NCBI GenBank assembly: GCA_028290345.1
Contig: JAQGKB010000154.1
Span: forward strand, 1 to 10,039
DNA from: Hyphomicrobiales bacterium
GTDB lineage: Bacteria > Pseudomonadota > Alphaproteobacteria > Rhizobiales > Devosiaceae
DNA length: 10,039 nt
Direction: 5' to 3'
Numbering within the stretch: the stretch's first letter is position 1; every line of letters starts with the position of its first letter. Positions 1 to 5,696 of this stretch are shown in pieces. The notes beneath the pieces were generated by a model. It made no database searches, was not told where the DNA came from, and saw nothing but the letters and a program-made list of their open reading frames with translations. Position numbers and translations under genes: made by a program.

Positions 1-213
1 TGTCTAGTCAGTAGTCGCATAATACCGCGCCTGAAAAACATTCCAGACACGCTCATGCAGCGTGCTGAGCCCCGCCTGCGCTCGTCGCCGCCCAATATTG
101 ATTTTGTATTACGGTATCATTACGTTACCGGCTCGCCACATTAAATCTCGGTAACAATCTCGCGCGCTTCGGGGGTCGATTTGGCTGACTAAGCGCGGCC
201 GCGCGCCCTTGGT
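1..213. other. Intergenic region with no credible gene
   Basis: This stretch lies downstream of the aldo/keto reductase stop codon. I see no open frame with a plausible protein. It is AT-richer than its surroundings between about 91 and 160, which suits a control region for a gene lying left of the window, or simply spacer. It holds the inverted repeat at 124-155 described separately, and a 12-bp GC palindrome (GCGCGGCCGCGC, about 193-204) just after the reductase stop. No U-tract follows that palindrome, so I do not call it a terminator. Confidence 0.5.
124..155. promoter_or_regulatory. Inverted repeat, possible operator
   Basis: The 7-bp arm GTTACCG at 124-130 is repeated in perfect inversion as CGGTAAC at 149-155, with 18 bp between. 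A partial third arm, CGGTA, sits at 112-116, so 112-130 is a second, shorter dyad (CGGTA...TACCG). The surrounding sequence is AT-rich for this genome. Two overlapping dyads sharing one arm resemble a regulator-binding region for a gene left of the window. The identity of any binding protein cannot be told from here. Confidence 0.3.
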
Positions 214-1221
214 TCAGCGCGGCACTCGGCCCTCCACCGGATGCACCGGATCGGTATAACCGGGGGTCGAGACGTGGCCGGCCGGCACGAGCCCGTCGAT
301 AAACGCTTCGTCCGCCGCATCGAGCTTTACATCCAGGGCGCGGATGTAGCTGTCCCAGTGCGCCTCGGTGCGCGGACCGGCGATCGCGGCCGAAACCAAC
401 TTGTTGTTCAAGACCCACGCCAGGGCGAAATCGGCGGGGGTGATCCCCTTGCTCTTGGCGTGCGCCGCGATCTGCTGCGCGATGGCCAGCGATTCCGGCC
501 GGAACTCGGTTTCGAGGATGCGCCTGTCGCGGCGTCCGGCGCGGCTATCGGCGGCAGGCGCCTGGTTGGGCTGGTATTTTCCGGTCAGCACGCCGCGCGC
601 CAGCGGGCTGTAGGAGACTACGCCGAGGCCGTAGAATCCGGCGGCCGGCAATTGCTCGGTTTCCGCGGTGCGGTCGACGATGTTATAGAGCGGCTGGCTG
701 GCGATCGGCCGGTCGATGCCGATCTGGTCGGCGAGATGGGAGACCTCGGCAATGCGCCAGCCGCGGAAATTCGAAACGCCGAAATAGCGCAGCTTGCCGG
801 CCCTGATCAGATCGGCGATGGCGCGCACCGGTTCCTCCAGCGGCGCATCGAACACTGCACGATGGAAGTACAGCAGGTCGATATAATCGGTGCCGAGCCG
901 GCGCAACGCCTTCTCGACCGCCTCGATCAGCCATTTTCGCGAATAGCCGCCGATATTGGGGCCGCTGGCCGGAGCGTTGACGAATTTTGTCGCCAGCACC
1001 CAATGGCTGCGCTGCGCCTTGATCCCGGCGCCGACGACGGCCTCGGAGTTTCCAGCGTGGTAGACGTCGGCGGTATCGATGAAGTTGATACCCTGCTCGC
1101 GGGCCCTGTCGATGATGCGGTGCGCCACCGCATCTTCGGTCTCGCCGCCGAACATCATGGTGCCGAGGCAAAGCGGCGAGATTTTCAGCGCGCTGCGCCC
1201 GAGATAGCGATAATCAACCAT
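214..1221 (-). CDS. Aldo/keto reductase
   Basis: A 335-aa soluble NAD(P)H-dependent oxidoreductase of the aldo/keto reductase superfamily, expected to fold as a TIM barrel and reduce aldehydes or ketones. The catalytic tetrad is visible: Asp49 and Tyr54 in FIDTADVY, Lys79 in LATKF and His120 in DLLYFHR. Cofactor-site motifs follow: GVSNF (148-152), SPLARG (205-210) and AGPRTEAHW near 281-289. The opening YRYLGRSALKISPLCLGTM is typical of the bacterial YghZ/Tas-like branch, and the length is normal. I place the start at the ATG at 1221, preceded by CTGGAGACTTCC, a good ribosome site. The open frame reaches back to an ATG at 1296, but that lies upstream of the likely transcription start and reads as non-family sequence. 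It appears to be transcribed alone. The physiological substrate cannot be inferred. Confidence 0.9.
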   Translation of the reverse strand: MVDYRYLGRSALKISPLCLGTMMFGGETEDAVAHRIIDRAREQGINFIDTADVYHAGNSEAVVGAGIKAQRSHWVLATKFVNAPASGPNIGGYSRKWLIEAVEKALRRLGTDYIDLLYFHRAVFDAPLEEPVRAIADLIRAGKLRYFGVSNFRGWRIAEVSHLADQIGIDRPIASQPLYNIVDRTAETEQLPAAGFYGLGVVSYSPLARGVLTGKYQPNQAPAADSRAGRRDRRILETEFRPESLAIAQQIAAHAKSKGITPADFALAWVLNNKLVSAAIAGPRTEAHWDSYIRALDVKLDAADEAFIDGLVPAGHVSTPGYTDPVHPVEGRVPR

Positions 1222-1286
1222 GGAAGTCTCCAGATTCTGCATGGGCGGCGACGCCCGGAGCGCTGCCCGCGAACCCACGCCGCACA

Positions 1287-1317
1287 AGTCTAGCATCCTC
1301 CTTGGGGCCGCTGTCGA
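1287..1317 (-). promoter_or_regulatory. Likely promoter of the aldo/keto reductase gene
   Basis: Reading leftwards, TCGACA (1317-1312) and TAGACT (1292-1287) are separated by 19 bp. CTAGAC with an 18-bp spacer is an equivalent reading. This matches the usual alphaproteobacterial housekeeping pattern (TTGAC-like and CTAGAC/CTATAT-like boxes). It would start transcription near 1280, about 60 nt before the chosen start codon, and just after the terminator of the upstream efflux operon. Confidence 0.4.
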
Positions 1318-1324
1318 CGGCCAA

Positions 1325-1357
1325 AACGAAAAAGGCCCGTCGCGGAGGACGGGCCTT
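1325..1357 (-). terminator. Rho-independent terminator of the marR-emrA-emrB operon
   Basis: A perfect 10-bp stem pairs 1332-1341 (AAGGCCCGTC) with 1348-1357 (GACGGGCCTT) around a 6-nt loop. On the minus strand the stem is followed at once by TTTTTCGTTTT. It begins 24 bp after the stop codon of the MFS pump gene, and is placed and oriented to end that operon before the aldo/keto reductase promoter. The T-rich tail exists only for leftward transcription. Confidence 0.9.
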
Positions 1358-1380
1358 CAGAATTCGCGTCGCGGCACGGA

Positions 1381-2946
1381 TTATTCCATGACGTGAATCA
1401 TTTCTTCCTCTTTTGCGTCCTGCTTGGCGGTCATCTTGGCCATGGCCTTGGGGCCGCGCAGGAAGAAGACGATCGGGATGGCGACGATCGTCACGTACAT
1501 CATCAACTTGAAGTCATCGAGGAAGGCGATCATCGCGCCCTGCTGGCTGACCAGCTGGTCGATGATCGACAACGTCTGCGGGCCGGCGCCGACCAGCCCC
1601 GGTACCGCCCGAGTGCCGGGCGAGAACTGGTTCACCCGTTCGGCCAGTTCGGCATGGTTGACCACCGTCATCTGCGCCAGGACCGTGGTCACCAGCGAGA
1701 TGCCGACGCCCGAGCCGACGTTGCGGACCAGGCTGAACATGCTGGTCGCATCGGTGCGGTACTTGGTGTTGATGGTGGCGAAGGCAATGGTCGAAAGCGG
1801 CACGAACACCAGCCCCAGGCCCAGTCCCTGAATGATGCTCGAGATGATGATCGGGGTCTGTGACATCACCACGTCGAACTCGGTCATCATGTAGAGCGAA
1901 TAAACCGTCAGCAGCAGCCCGACCAGGATCAGCGCCCGCGTATCCACCTTGCCGACCAGCCGGCCGACGAGGATCATCGAGAGCATCGTGCCGACGCCGC
2001 GCGGCGCCATGACGATGCCGGTCTCGATCACGGGATAGCCCATCAAGCCCTGCAGCATCGGCGGCAGCAGCGCCAGGCCCGAGAACATGGTGAGGCCGAT
2101 GATGAAGATGAAGATCAGCCCGGTCGCAAAATTGCGGTCGGCAAACATCCGCAGGTCGACGAACGGCTCCTTGGCCGTGGCGCAATGCACCACGAACATC
2201 CAGATGCCGCTGATCGCCAGCCCGAGATAGAGCCAGATTTCAGGTGAGGAGAACCAATCCTGCTGCTGCCCGCGGTCGAGTAGCAACTGCAGCGCGCCCA
2301 CGGAAAGCCCCAGCATGGCGAAGCCGAAGAAATCGAAGCGCCGGATCTTGATCGTGCCGCCGGGCATGTAGATGAACAGGGCCGTCAGCGCCAGGATGCC
2401 GATCGGCAGGTTGACGAGGAACACCGCGCGCCAGTTGAACGACTCGGTCAGCCAGCCGCCAAGCGTTGGTCCGATGATCGGCCCGACCATGATGCCGGCG
2501 CCGAAAATCGCCATGGCCTGGCCGAATTTTTCGCGCGGGTTGATATCAAGCAGGATGGCCTGTGCCAGCGGCACGATCATGGCGCCGCATATCCCCTGGG
2601 TGACGCGGAACAGCACCATCTCATCGAGACTGGTGGCGATACCGCACAGCAGCGAGGCGACGGTGAAGCCGCTGACAGCGATCAGCAGCACCTGCTTGCG
2701 GCCGAGCCGATCCGCCACCCAGCCGGTCAGCGGAGTGGCGATGGCTGCGGCCACGATATAGGAGGTCAAGACCCAGTTGATCTCATCCTGGGCGGCGCCA
2801 AGGCTCGCCTGCATATGGGGCAGAGCCACGTTGGCAATGGTGGTATCGAGCACCTGCATGATCGTGGCCAGCATCAGGGCCGCGGTCAGCATGCCGCGGC
2901 TCTTGACCTGAACCGCGGCCTCGCCCGGTTTCGGAGGCGTACTCAT
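1381..2946 (-). CDS. emrB: DHA2-family MFS efflux pump, EmrB/QacA type
   Basis: A 521-aa inner-membrane drug:proton antiporter of the 14-TM DHA2 family, of the type that exports hydrophobic toxicants through a partner membrane fusion protein. Motif D1 (LDTTIANVALP, 33-43) is in TM1, motif A (GWVADRLGRKQ, 75-85) is in the loop after TM2, and motif C (GAGIMVGPIIGPTLGGW, about 149-165) in TM5 is the antiporter signature, followed by NWRAVFLVNLPIG at 171-183. The hydrophobic pattern suits 14 helices, and the tail is short, charged and cytoplasmic (KMTAKQDAKEEE). Length matches EmrB. The start ATG at 2946 overlaps the stop of the upstream fusion-protein gene (ATGA), so translation is probably coupled. 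A terminator lies just downstream. The specific substrate is unknown; the symbol is by family resemblance. Confidence 0.93.
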   Translation of the reverse strand: MSTPPKPGEAAVQVKSRGMLTAALMLATIMQVLDTTIANVALPHMQASLGAAQDEINWVLTSYIVAAAIATPLTGWVADRLGRKQVLLIAVSGFTVASLLCGIATSLDEMVLFRVTQGICGAMIVPLAQAILLDINPREKFGQAMAIFGAGIMVGPIIGPTLGGWLTESFNWRAVFLVNLPIGILALTALFIYMPGGTIKIRRFDFFGFAMLGLSVGALQLLLDRGQQQDWFSSPEIWLYLGLAISGIWMFVVHCATAKEPFVDLRMFADRNFATGLIFIFIIGLTMFSGLALLPPMLQGLMGYPVIETGIVMAPRGVGTMLSMILVGRLVGKVDTRALILVGLLLTVYSLYMMTEFDVVMSQTPIIISSIIQGLGLGLVFVPLSTIAFATINTKYRTDATSMFSLVRNVGSGVGISLVTTVLAQMTVVNHAELAERVNQFSPGTRAVPGLVGAGPQTLSIIDQLVSQQGAMIAFLDDFKLMMYVTIVAIPIVFFLRGPKAMAKMTAKQDAKEEEMIHVME

Positions 2947-4109
2947 TTTGTGGCGACCGTCCCCTCGGGCTTGGTGTCGACGCTGACGGCGGCGCTCATG
3001 CCGGTGCGCAACGGCTGGGCCGAAGTACCATCAACCTTGATGCGAACCGGGATGCGCTGCCCCACCTTCACCCAGTTGCCCGTGGCGTTCTGCGCCGGGA
3101 TCAGGGAGAATTCCGAACCGGTGGCGGCGCCGATGCTGTCCACATGGCCAGCCAGCTTCACCCCGGGATAGGCGTCGACCGTCACATCCGCCGGCTGGCC
3201 GTCCTTGAGGGTGGTCAGCTGGGTTTCCTTGAAATTGGCAACCACCCAGGTATCGCCGGTCTCGACGAGGCTGGCGATGGTGGAGCCGGGCGCCACGAAC
3301 TGCCCCACATTGAGGCTGGCCACCTGGCTGATGATGCCATCGGCCGGGGCCACGATGCTGGTGTTGGCCAGATCGCGCTTGGCGCTCGCGACAGCGGCCT
3401 GCGCCGTCTGCACCGCCGGGTGGTCGTCAGTCACAATCGTCGGATTGCCGCCCAGCGCGGCCACGGCGCCCGCAACTTCCTGCTGCGCCAAGGCGACGGC
3501 CGTATCGGCGTCCTGCGCCGAGATGCGCACGTCATCGACCGCGGCGGCAGTGGCAAAGCCCTTGCCGGCGAGGCTGTCATTGCGCCCGAGTACCCGCTGG
3601 CGGATATCCTGCGTGCTCTTGGCCGCGCTGAGCTTGGCCTGCGCAGTGGTATAGCCGACGCGCAGCTGGTCGACATTGACGCGGGCGCTGGCCAGCGCCG
3701 CATTGGCCTTGTCCAGCGCGATCTTGTACGGCGCCGGATCGATGTCGAACAGCACGTCGCCGGCCTTCACCACCTGGTTCTCATGCACCTTGACGTCGAT
3801 GATCCGCCCGGCGATGTCGGCCGAGAGGGCCACCTTGGGCTGCTGCACATAGGCATTGTCGGTATCGACGAAGCGCCCGCCGGTCAGCCAGAAATAGGCC
3901 CCGGCAGCGGCAAGAATCACCGGCACCGAGATCAGCAGCGCCAACCGACGGCCCTTGCGCTTCGGCTTTTGCGGCGGCGCGACCGGCGCAGCCGCCTGTT
4001 GCGGGGCGACGGCAGGTGACGGCACGGCCGGCTGCTGCTCGACCTTTTCCAGGGTCACGGAAACGGGTTCGGCCTCGCCTTGGGCGGGCGGTTTAACGCG
4101 AGCGTTCAT
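2943..4109 (-). CDS. emrA: EmrA/HlyD-type membrane fusion protein
   Basis: A 388-aa periplasmic adaptor that links the EmrB-type pump to an outer-membrane channel. Order of parts: a cytoplasmic proline/alanine/glutamine-rich N-terminus (1-48), a basic patch (KPKRKGRR), one transmembrane anchor (about 55-75), and the family motif VDTDNAYVQ (81-89). Then come the first half of the biotinyl-lipoyl-like domain (KVALSADIAGRIIDVKVHENQVVKAGDVLFDID region), an alpha-helical coiled-coil hairpin rich in Ala and Gln (about 130-235), the second lipoyl half (VAPADGIISQV) and a beta-barrel ending in MSAAVSVDTKPEG. Length and layout are those of EmrA. The start ATG at 4109 shares one base with the stop of the MarR gene (TAATG), and the stop overlaps the pump's ATG. 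No outer-membrane channel gene is in the operon, so a TolC-like partner must be encoded elsewhere. Confidence 0.92.
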   Translation of the reverse strand: MNARVKPPAQGEAEPVSVTLEKVEQQPAVPSPAVAPQQAAAPVAPPQKPKRKGRRLALLISVPVILAAAGAYFWLTGGRFVDTDNAYVQQPKVALSADIAGRIIDVKVHENQVVKAGDVLFDIDPAPYKIALDKANAALASARVNVDQLRVGYTTAQAKLSAAKSTQDIRQRVLGRNDSLAGKGFATAAAVDDVRISAQDADTAVALAQQEVAGAVAALGGNPTIVTDDHPAVQTAQAAVASAKRDLANTSIVAPADGIISQVASLNVGQFVAPGSTIASLVETGDTWVVANFKETQLTTLKDGQPADVTVDAYPGVKLAGHVDSIGAATGSEFSLIPAQNATGNWVKVGQRIPVRIKVDGTSAQPLRTGMSAAVSVDTKPEGTVATK

Positions 4110-4591
4110 TATTGATCTTCCTTGAGCAATGCATTGTGTGTGGAAAGGTTGGCGCAGACCAGGGCGAGCGCCTTGAGCAGGGTTTGCCGGTCCGTCTCGC
4201 CGATGCCGCGCAGTGCGTCTTCATAGACGCCCCCGGCGATGATGCGCATCTCCGCGACCAGGGCGCGGGATTTTGGGGTGATGCGCACCAGCTTGGCGCG
4301 ACTGTCGCTGGGGTCGGGCACGCGCTCGACGAGCAGCTTGCTCTCCAGCCGGTCGATGATGCCGCTCAGCGTCATCGGATCGGTTTCCGTCAGGCTCGCG
4401 AGCGTCACCTGCGACAGCCCATCGGCCTTCGACAACTGCGCGATGGCGCGCCATTGTGGCAGGGTCAGGTCGTGCTGGCGCGCGTGCTCGTCAAAGCGGC
4501 GGCGCAACAGGCGCGCTACGTCGTGCACAAGGTAGCCGAAGCCACTCGTCTTGTTGTCGCTCATCTCGGCGGTCTGGGTTATTGCGTTCAT
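4109..4591 (-). CDS. MarR-family transcriptional regulator of the efflux operon
   Basis: A 160-aa winged-helix regulator. Residues from about 18 give the dimerisation helix (GYLVHDVARLLRRRFDEHAR), followed by LTLPQWRAIAQLS, the recognition region TETDPMTLSGIIDRLESKLLVER, and the wing with the hallmark DPSDSRAKLVRIT (about 93-105). It is the first gene of the operon, joined by TAATG to the fusion-protein gene. By analogy with EmrR/MarR systems it most likely represses the operon until a pump substrate binds; this is inference. The start is uncertain. The frame opens at 4645, upstream of the promoter-like sequence. ATG 4591 gives 160 aa but has no evident ribosome site and may be nearly leaderless. 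ATG 4564 (MSDNKTSG) gives 151 aa with a weak site. The fold is clear whichever is used. Confidence 0.9.
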   Translation of the reverse strand: MNAITQTAEMSDNKTSGFGYLVHDVARLLRRRFDEHARQHDLTLPQWRAIAQLSKADGLSQVTLASLTETDPMTLSGIIDRLESKLLVERVPDPSDSRAKLVRITPKSRALVAEMRIIAGGVYEDALRGIGETDRQTLLKALALVCANLSTHNALLKEDQ

Positions 4592-4595
4592 AAGG

Positions 4596-4626
4596 GCACA
4601 TATAATAAGTGCGCTTACTAAATCAA
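4596..4626 (-). promoter_or_regulatory. Promoter with overlapping palindromic operator of the marR-emrAB operon
   Basis: An AT-rich island sits directly before the MarR start. TTGATT (4626-4621) can serve as a -35 box, with TATATG or TTATAT 15-16 bp further on as the -10. Inside the spacer is TAAGTGCGCTTA (4606-4617), symmetric at 10 of 12 positions, and overlapping it is GCAC (4596-4599) with its inverse GTGC (4609-4612). A dyad between and over the promoter boxes is where a MarR repressor would block polymerase. The assignment to this MarR protein is inferred from position. Confidence 0.5.
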
Positions 4627-4705
4627 GCGCGCAAATGCGCCGCATGGCCGCTGTGCGCCACCTGCAGAGATCGTGATGAGAAATCGATTAACGCCGGCAA
4701 ACCCT

Positions 4706-5131
4706 TCAGGCCGACAGCAGCTCCGGCTTCACTTCCTCGAGTTCGATCAGCGTGCCATCGAAATCCTTCGGATGCAAAAACAGCACCGGCCGCCCATGCG
4801 CCCCGATCCTCGGCCGCCCATCCCCCAACACCCGCGCTCCGGCAGCCGTGAGGGTTTCGGCGGCGGACAGCAGGTCGTTCACCTCGAAACAAAGATGATG
4901 CACCCCGCCATTGGGGTTTTTCTCAAGGAAGCCGGCAATGGGTGAGTTTTCGCCCAACGGCGTCATCAGCTCGAGCTTGGAGTTTTCCAGCTCGACGAAG
5001 ACGACGGTGACGCCGTGCTCCGGAAGGGGCTGCGGCGCGGTGACACGGGCGCCGAGCAGATCACGGTATTTGGCCGTGGCGGCAGCCAGGTCCGGAACGG
5101 CAATGGCGACGTGATTAAGACGGCCGATCAT
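4706..5131 (-). CDS. mce: Methylmalonyl-CoA epimerase
   Basis: A 141-aa cytoplasmic enzyme of the vicinal oxygen chelate superfamily that interconverts the (2S) and (2R) forms of methylmalonyl-CoA, between propionyl-CoA carboxylase and methylmalonyl-CoA mutase. Two beta-alpha-beta-beta-beta modules are visible. The metal ligands appear as His7 (LNHVAIAV), Glu54 (KLELMTPL), His78/79 (GGVHHLCFEV) and Glu130 (GTLIELEEV). GENSPIAGFLEKNPNGGVHHL is diagnostic for this family rather than for glyoxalase I. Length is full. The start ATG at 5131 has a strong ribosome site, GGGAGGT (5147-5141), 9 nt away. It also overlaps the stop of the DUF559 frame (ATGA). It is probably co-transcribed with pccB, with the endonuclease cassette between them. 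No terminator is seen between its stop and the marR promoter. Confidence 0.93.
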   Translation of the reverse strand: MIGRLNHVAIAVPDLAAATAKYRDLLGARVTAPQPLPEHGVTVVFVELENSKLELMTPLGENSPIAGFLEKNPNGGVHHLCFEVNDLLSAAETLTAAGARVLGDGRPRIGAHGRPVLFLHPKDFDGTLIELEEVKPELLSA

Positions 5132-5538
5132 GGTTTCACCACCTCCCGGCTCCGTCGTTTCCCTCCCCCTTGTGGGGAGGGATCATGGGTGGGGGTACGC
5201 AGCCGCCCCGCAAGCTCCGCCTCGATCAAGCCTATTACCCCATCCAAGTTTTCCATCACATCGTGGTTCAAAATGCGCACGATATCGTAGCCTTCGTTCT
5301 TGATGAAATTGTCGCGCTCAGCGTCATACTGCATCGCCGCATCAGACCCGTGCGTATCGCCATCGATCTCGATGACCAGCGACGCCTGGTGACACACAAA
5401 ATCCGCATAGTAGCGCCCGATGGGGACTTGGCGGCGAAAGTGAAAGCCCAGAGGCCGGAGCCCGCGCAGCAGCGTCCACATCCGCGCCTCGGCCGGTGGC
5501 ATGCGTTTGCGCAGTTTTCTTGCAAGCTCAATGCTCAA
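5128..5538 (-). CDS. DUF559 / Vsr-like endonuclease-domain protein inside a repeat-bounded cassette
   Basis: A 136-aa protein with a single DUF559 domain, a family related to the very-short-patch-repair (Vsr) fold of restriction-like nucleases. Its biological role is not established. Visible core: FRRQVPIGRYYADFVCH with Asp46, LVIEIDGDTHG with Glu57, Asp59 and His63, then YDAERDNFIKNEGYDIVRILNHDVMENLDGV. The putative catalytic acidic residues are therefore intact. I chose the TTG at 5538, where the domain begins (SIELARKLRKR); the G-rich tail of a repeat (GGGTGGGGGTGGG) precedes it as a possible ribosome site. The frame stays open back to a GTG at 5700 that overlaps the pccB stop, giving 190 aa whose extra N-terminus is mostly translated repeat. 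The last 23 residues or so (after AELAGR) are likewise read through a repeat copy up to the mce ATG. Product and function are inferred from fold only. Confidence 0.8.
   Translation of the reverse strand: MSIELARKLRKRMPPAEARMWTLLRGLRPLGFHFRRQVPIGRYYADFVCHQASLVIEIDGDTHGSDAAMQYDAERDNFIKNEGYDIVRILNHDVMENLDGVIGLIEAELAGRLRTPTHDPSPQGGGKRRSREVVKP
5161..5196 (+). repeat. 36-bp palindromic repeat, copy A (plus orientation)
   Basis: A hairpin CCCTCCCC (5161-5168), loop CTTGT, GGGGAGGG (5174-5181), followed by ATCAT and GGGTGGGGGT (5187-5196). It matches copy B in inverted orientation at 35 of 36 positions. It lies within the C-terminal codons of the DUF559 frame, which it translates as THDPSPQGGG. It starts 13 bp beyond the mce ribosome site, so the mce translation signals are undisturbed. 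The plus strand has four G-runs fitting a G-quadruplex pattern. Confidence 0.9.
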
Positions 5539-5544
5539 CTGCCC

Positions 5545-5580
5545 ACCCCCACCCTTGATCCCTCCCCACAAGGGGGAGGG
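5545..5580 (-). repeat. 36-bp palindromic repeat, copy B (minus orientation)
   Basis: The inverted counterpart of copy A, differing only by A/T at the 26th position. It ends 6 bp before the TTG start of the DUF559 gene, so its GGGTGGGGGT tail sits where the ribosome site should be. On the minus strand (the mRNA sense) it can form either the 8-bp CCCTCCCC/GGGGAGGG hairpin or, using the same GGGGAGGG plus the downstream G-runs, a G-quadruplex. Copies A and B together enclose 348 bp holding almost the entire DUF559 domain. Confidence 0.9.
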
Positions 5581-5630
5581 AGACACTAAAGCCCTGCAAT
5601 CAGGCGCAAAACGTACGCCTCCATCGCTCG

Positions 5631-5669
5631 CTCCCCCTTGTGGGGAGGGAAGCGGCAGCGGGTGGGGGT
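5631..5669 (+). repeat. Diverged palindromic repeat, copy C (plus orientation)
   Basis: The first 20 bases are identical to bases 3-22 of copy A (the hairpin), and the GGGTGGGGGT end is also conserved. The linker between them is different and longer (AGCGGCAGC in place of ATCAT), making 39 bp. It lies 50 bp from copy B and in the opposite orientation. It suggests a related subtype of the same repeat family rather than a recent duplication of A. Confidence 0.75.
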
Positions 5670-5680
5670 AAGCCCAGAAC

Positions 5681-5695
5681 TCCACCCCCTCCCCA
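5681..5695. repeat. Possible decayed fourth repeat remnant beside the pccB stop
   Basis: TCCACCCCCTCCCCA resembles the CCACCCCC end and the CTCCCCA hairpin arm of copy B with the middle removed. CCACCC (5682-5687) can also pair with GGGTGG of copy C (5660-5665). It ends 1 bp before the pccB stop codon. The stretch is low-complexity, so chance similarity is a real alternative. Confidence 0.3.
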
Positions 5696-5696
5696 C

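Noticed and set aside
193..204. GCGCGGCCGCGC palindrome as terminator of the aldo/keto reductase gene
   Set aside because: The perfect palindrome leaves too small a loop and is not followed by a T-run in the leftward direction. Such GC palindromes are common by chance at this composition.
241..1293. A 350-codon plus-strand open frame opposite the aldo/keto reductase
   Set aside because: The opposite strand has a complete enzyme with its catalytic tetrad. This frame has no domain, no ribosome site and shadow-like composition.
3144..4019. A 291-codon plus-strand open frame opposite the membrane fusion protein gene
   Set aside because: It is a mirror of a clear HlyD/EmrA gene; its His/Arg/Gly-rich product has no recognisable fold.
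4592..4645. Extended N-terminus of the MarR protein starting at 4645 (MRRICALDLVSALIICAL)
   Set aside because: It would place the start codon upstream of the promoter and operator sequence, and adds 18 hydrophobic residues not typical of the family.
5161..5580. The repeat hairpins as rho-independent terminators for pccB or mce
   Set aside because: No T-tract follows either hairpin on the relevant strand. On the minus strand copy A is followed by AAACG and copy B by ATCAAGGG.
5152..5590. A classical IS-type insertion with target-site duplication around copies A and B
   Set aside because: The bases outside the two repeats (CCGTCGTTT and AGACACTAA) are not duplicated, and no transposase is encoded.
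5161..5669. A small CRISPR array
   Set aside because: There are only three copies, in alternating orientation, with unequal spacing (348 and 50 bp). One spacer is a coding gene, and no cas gene is near.
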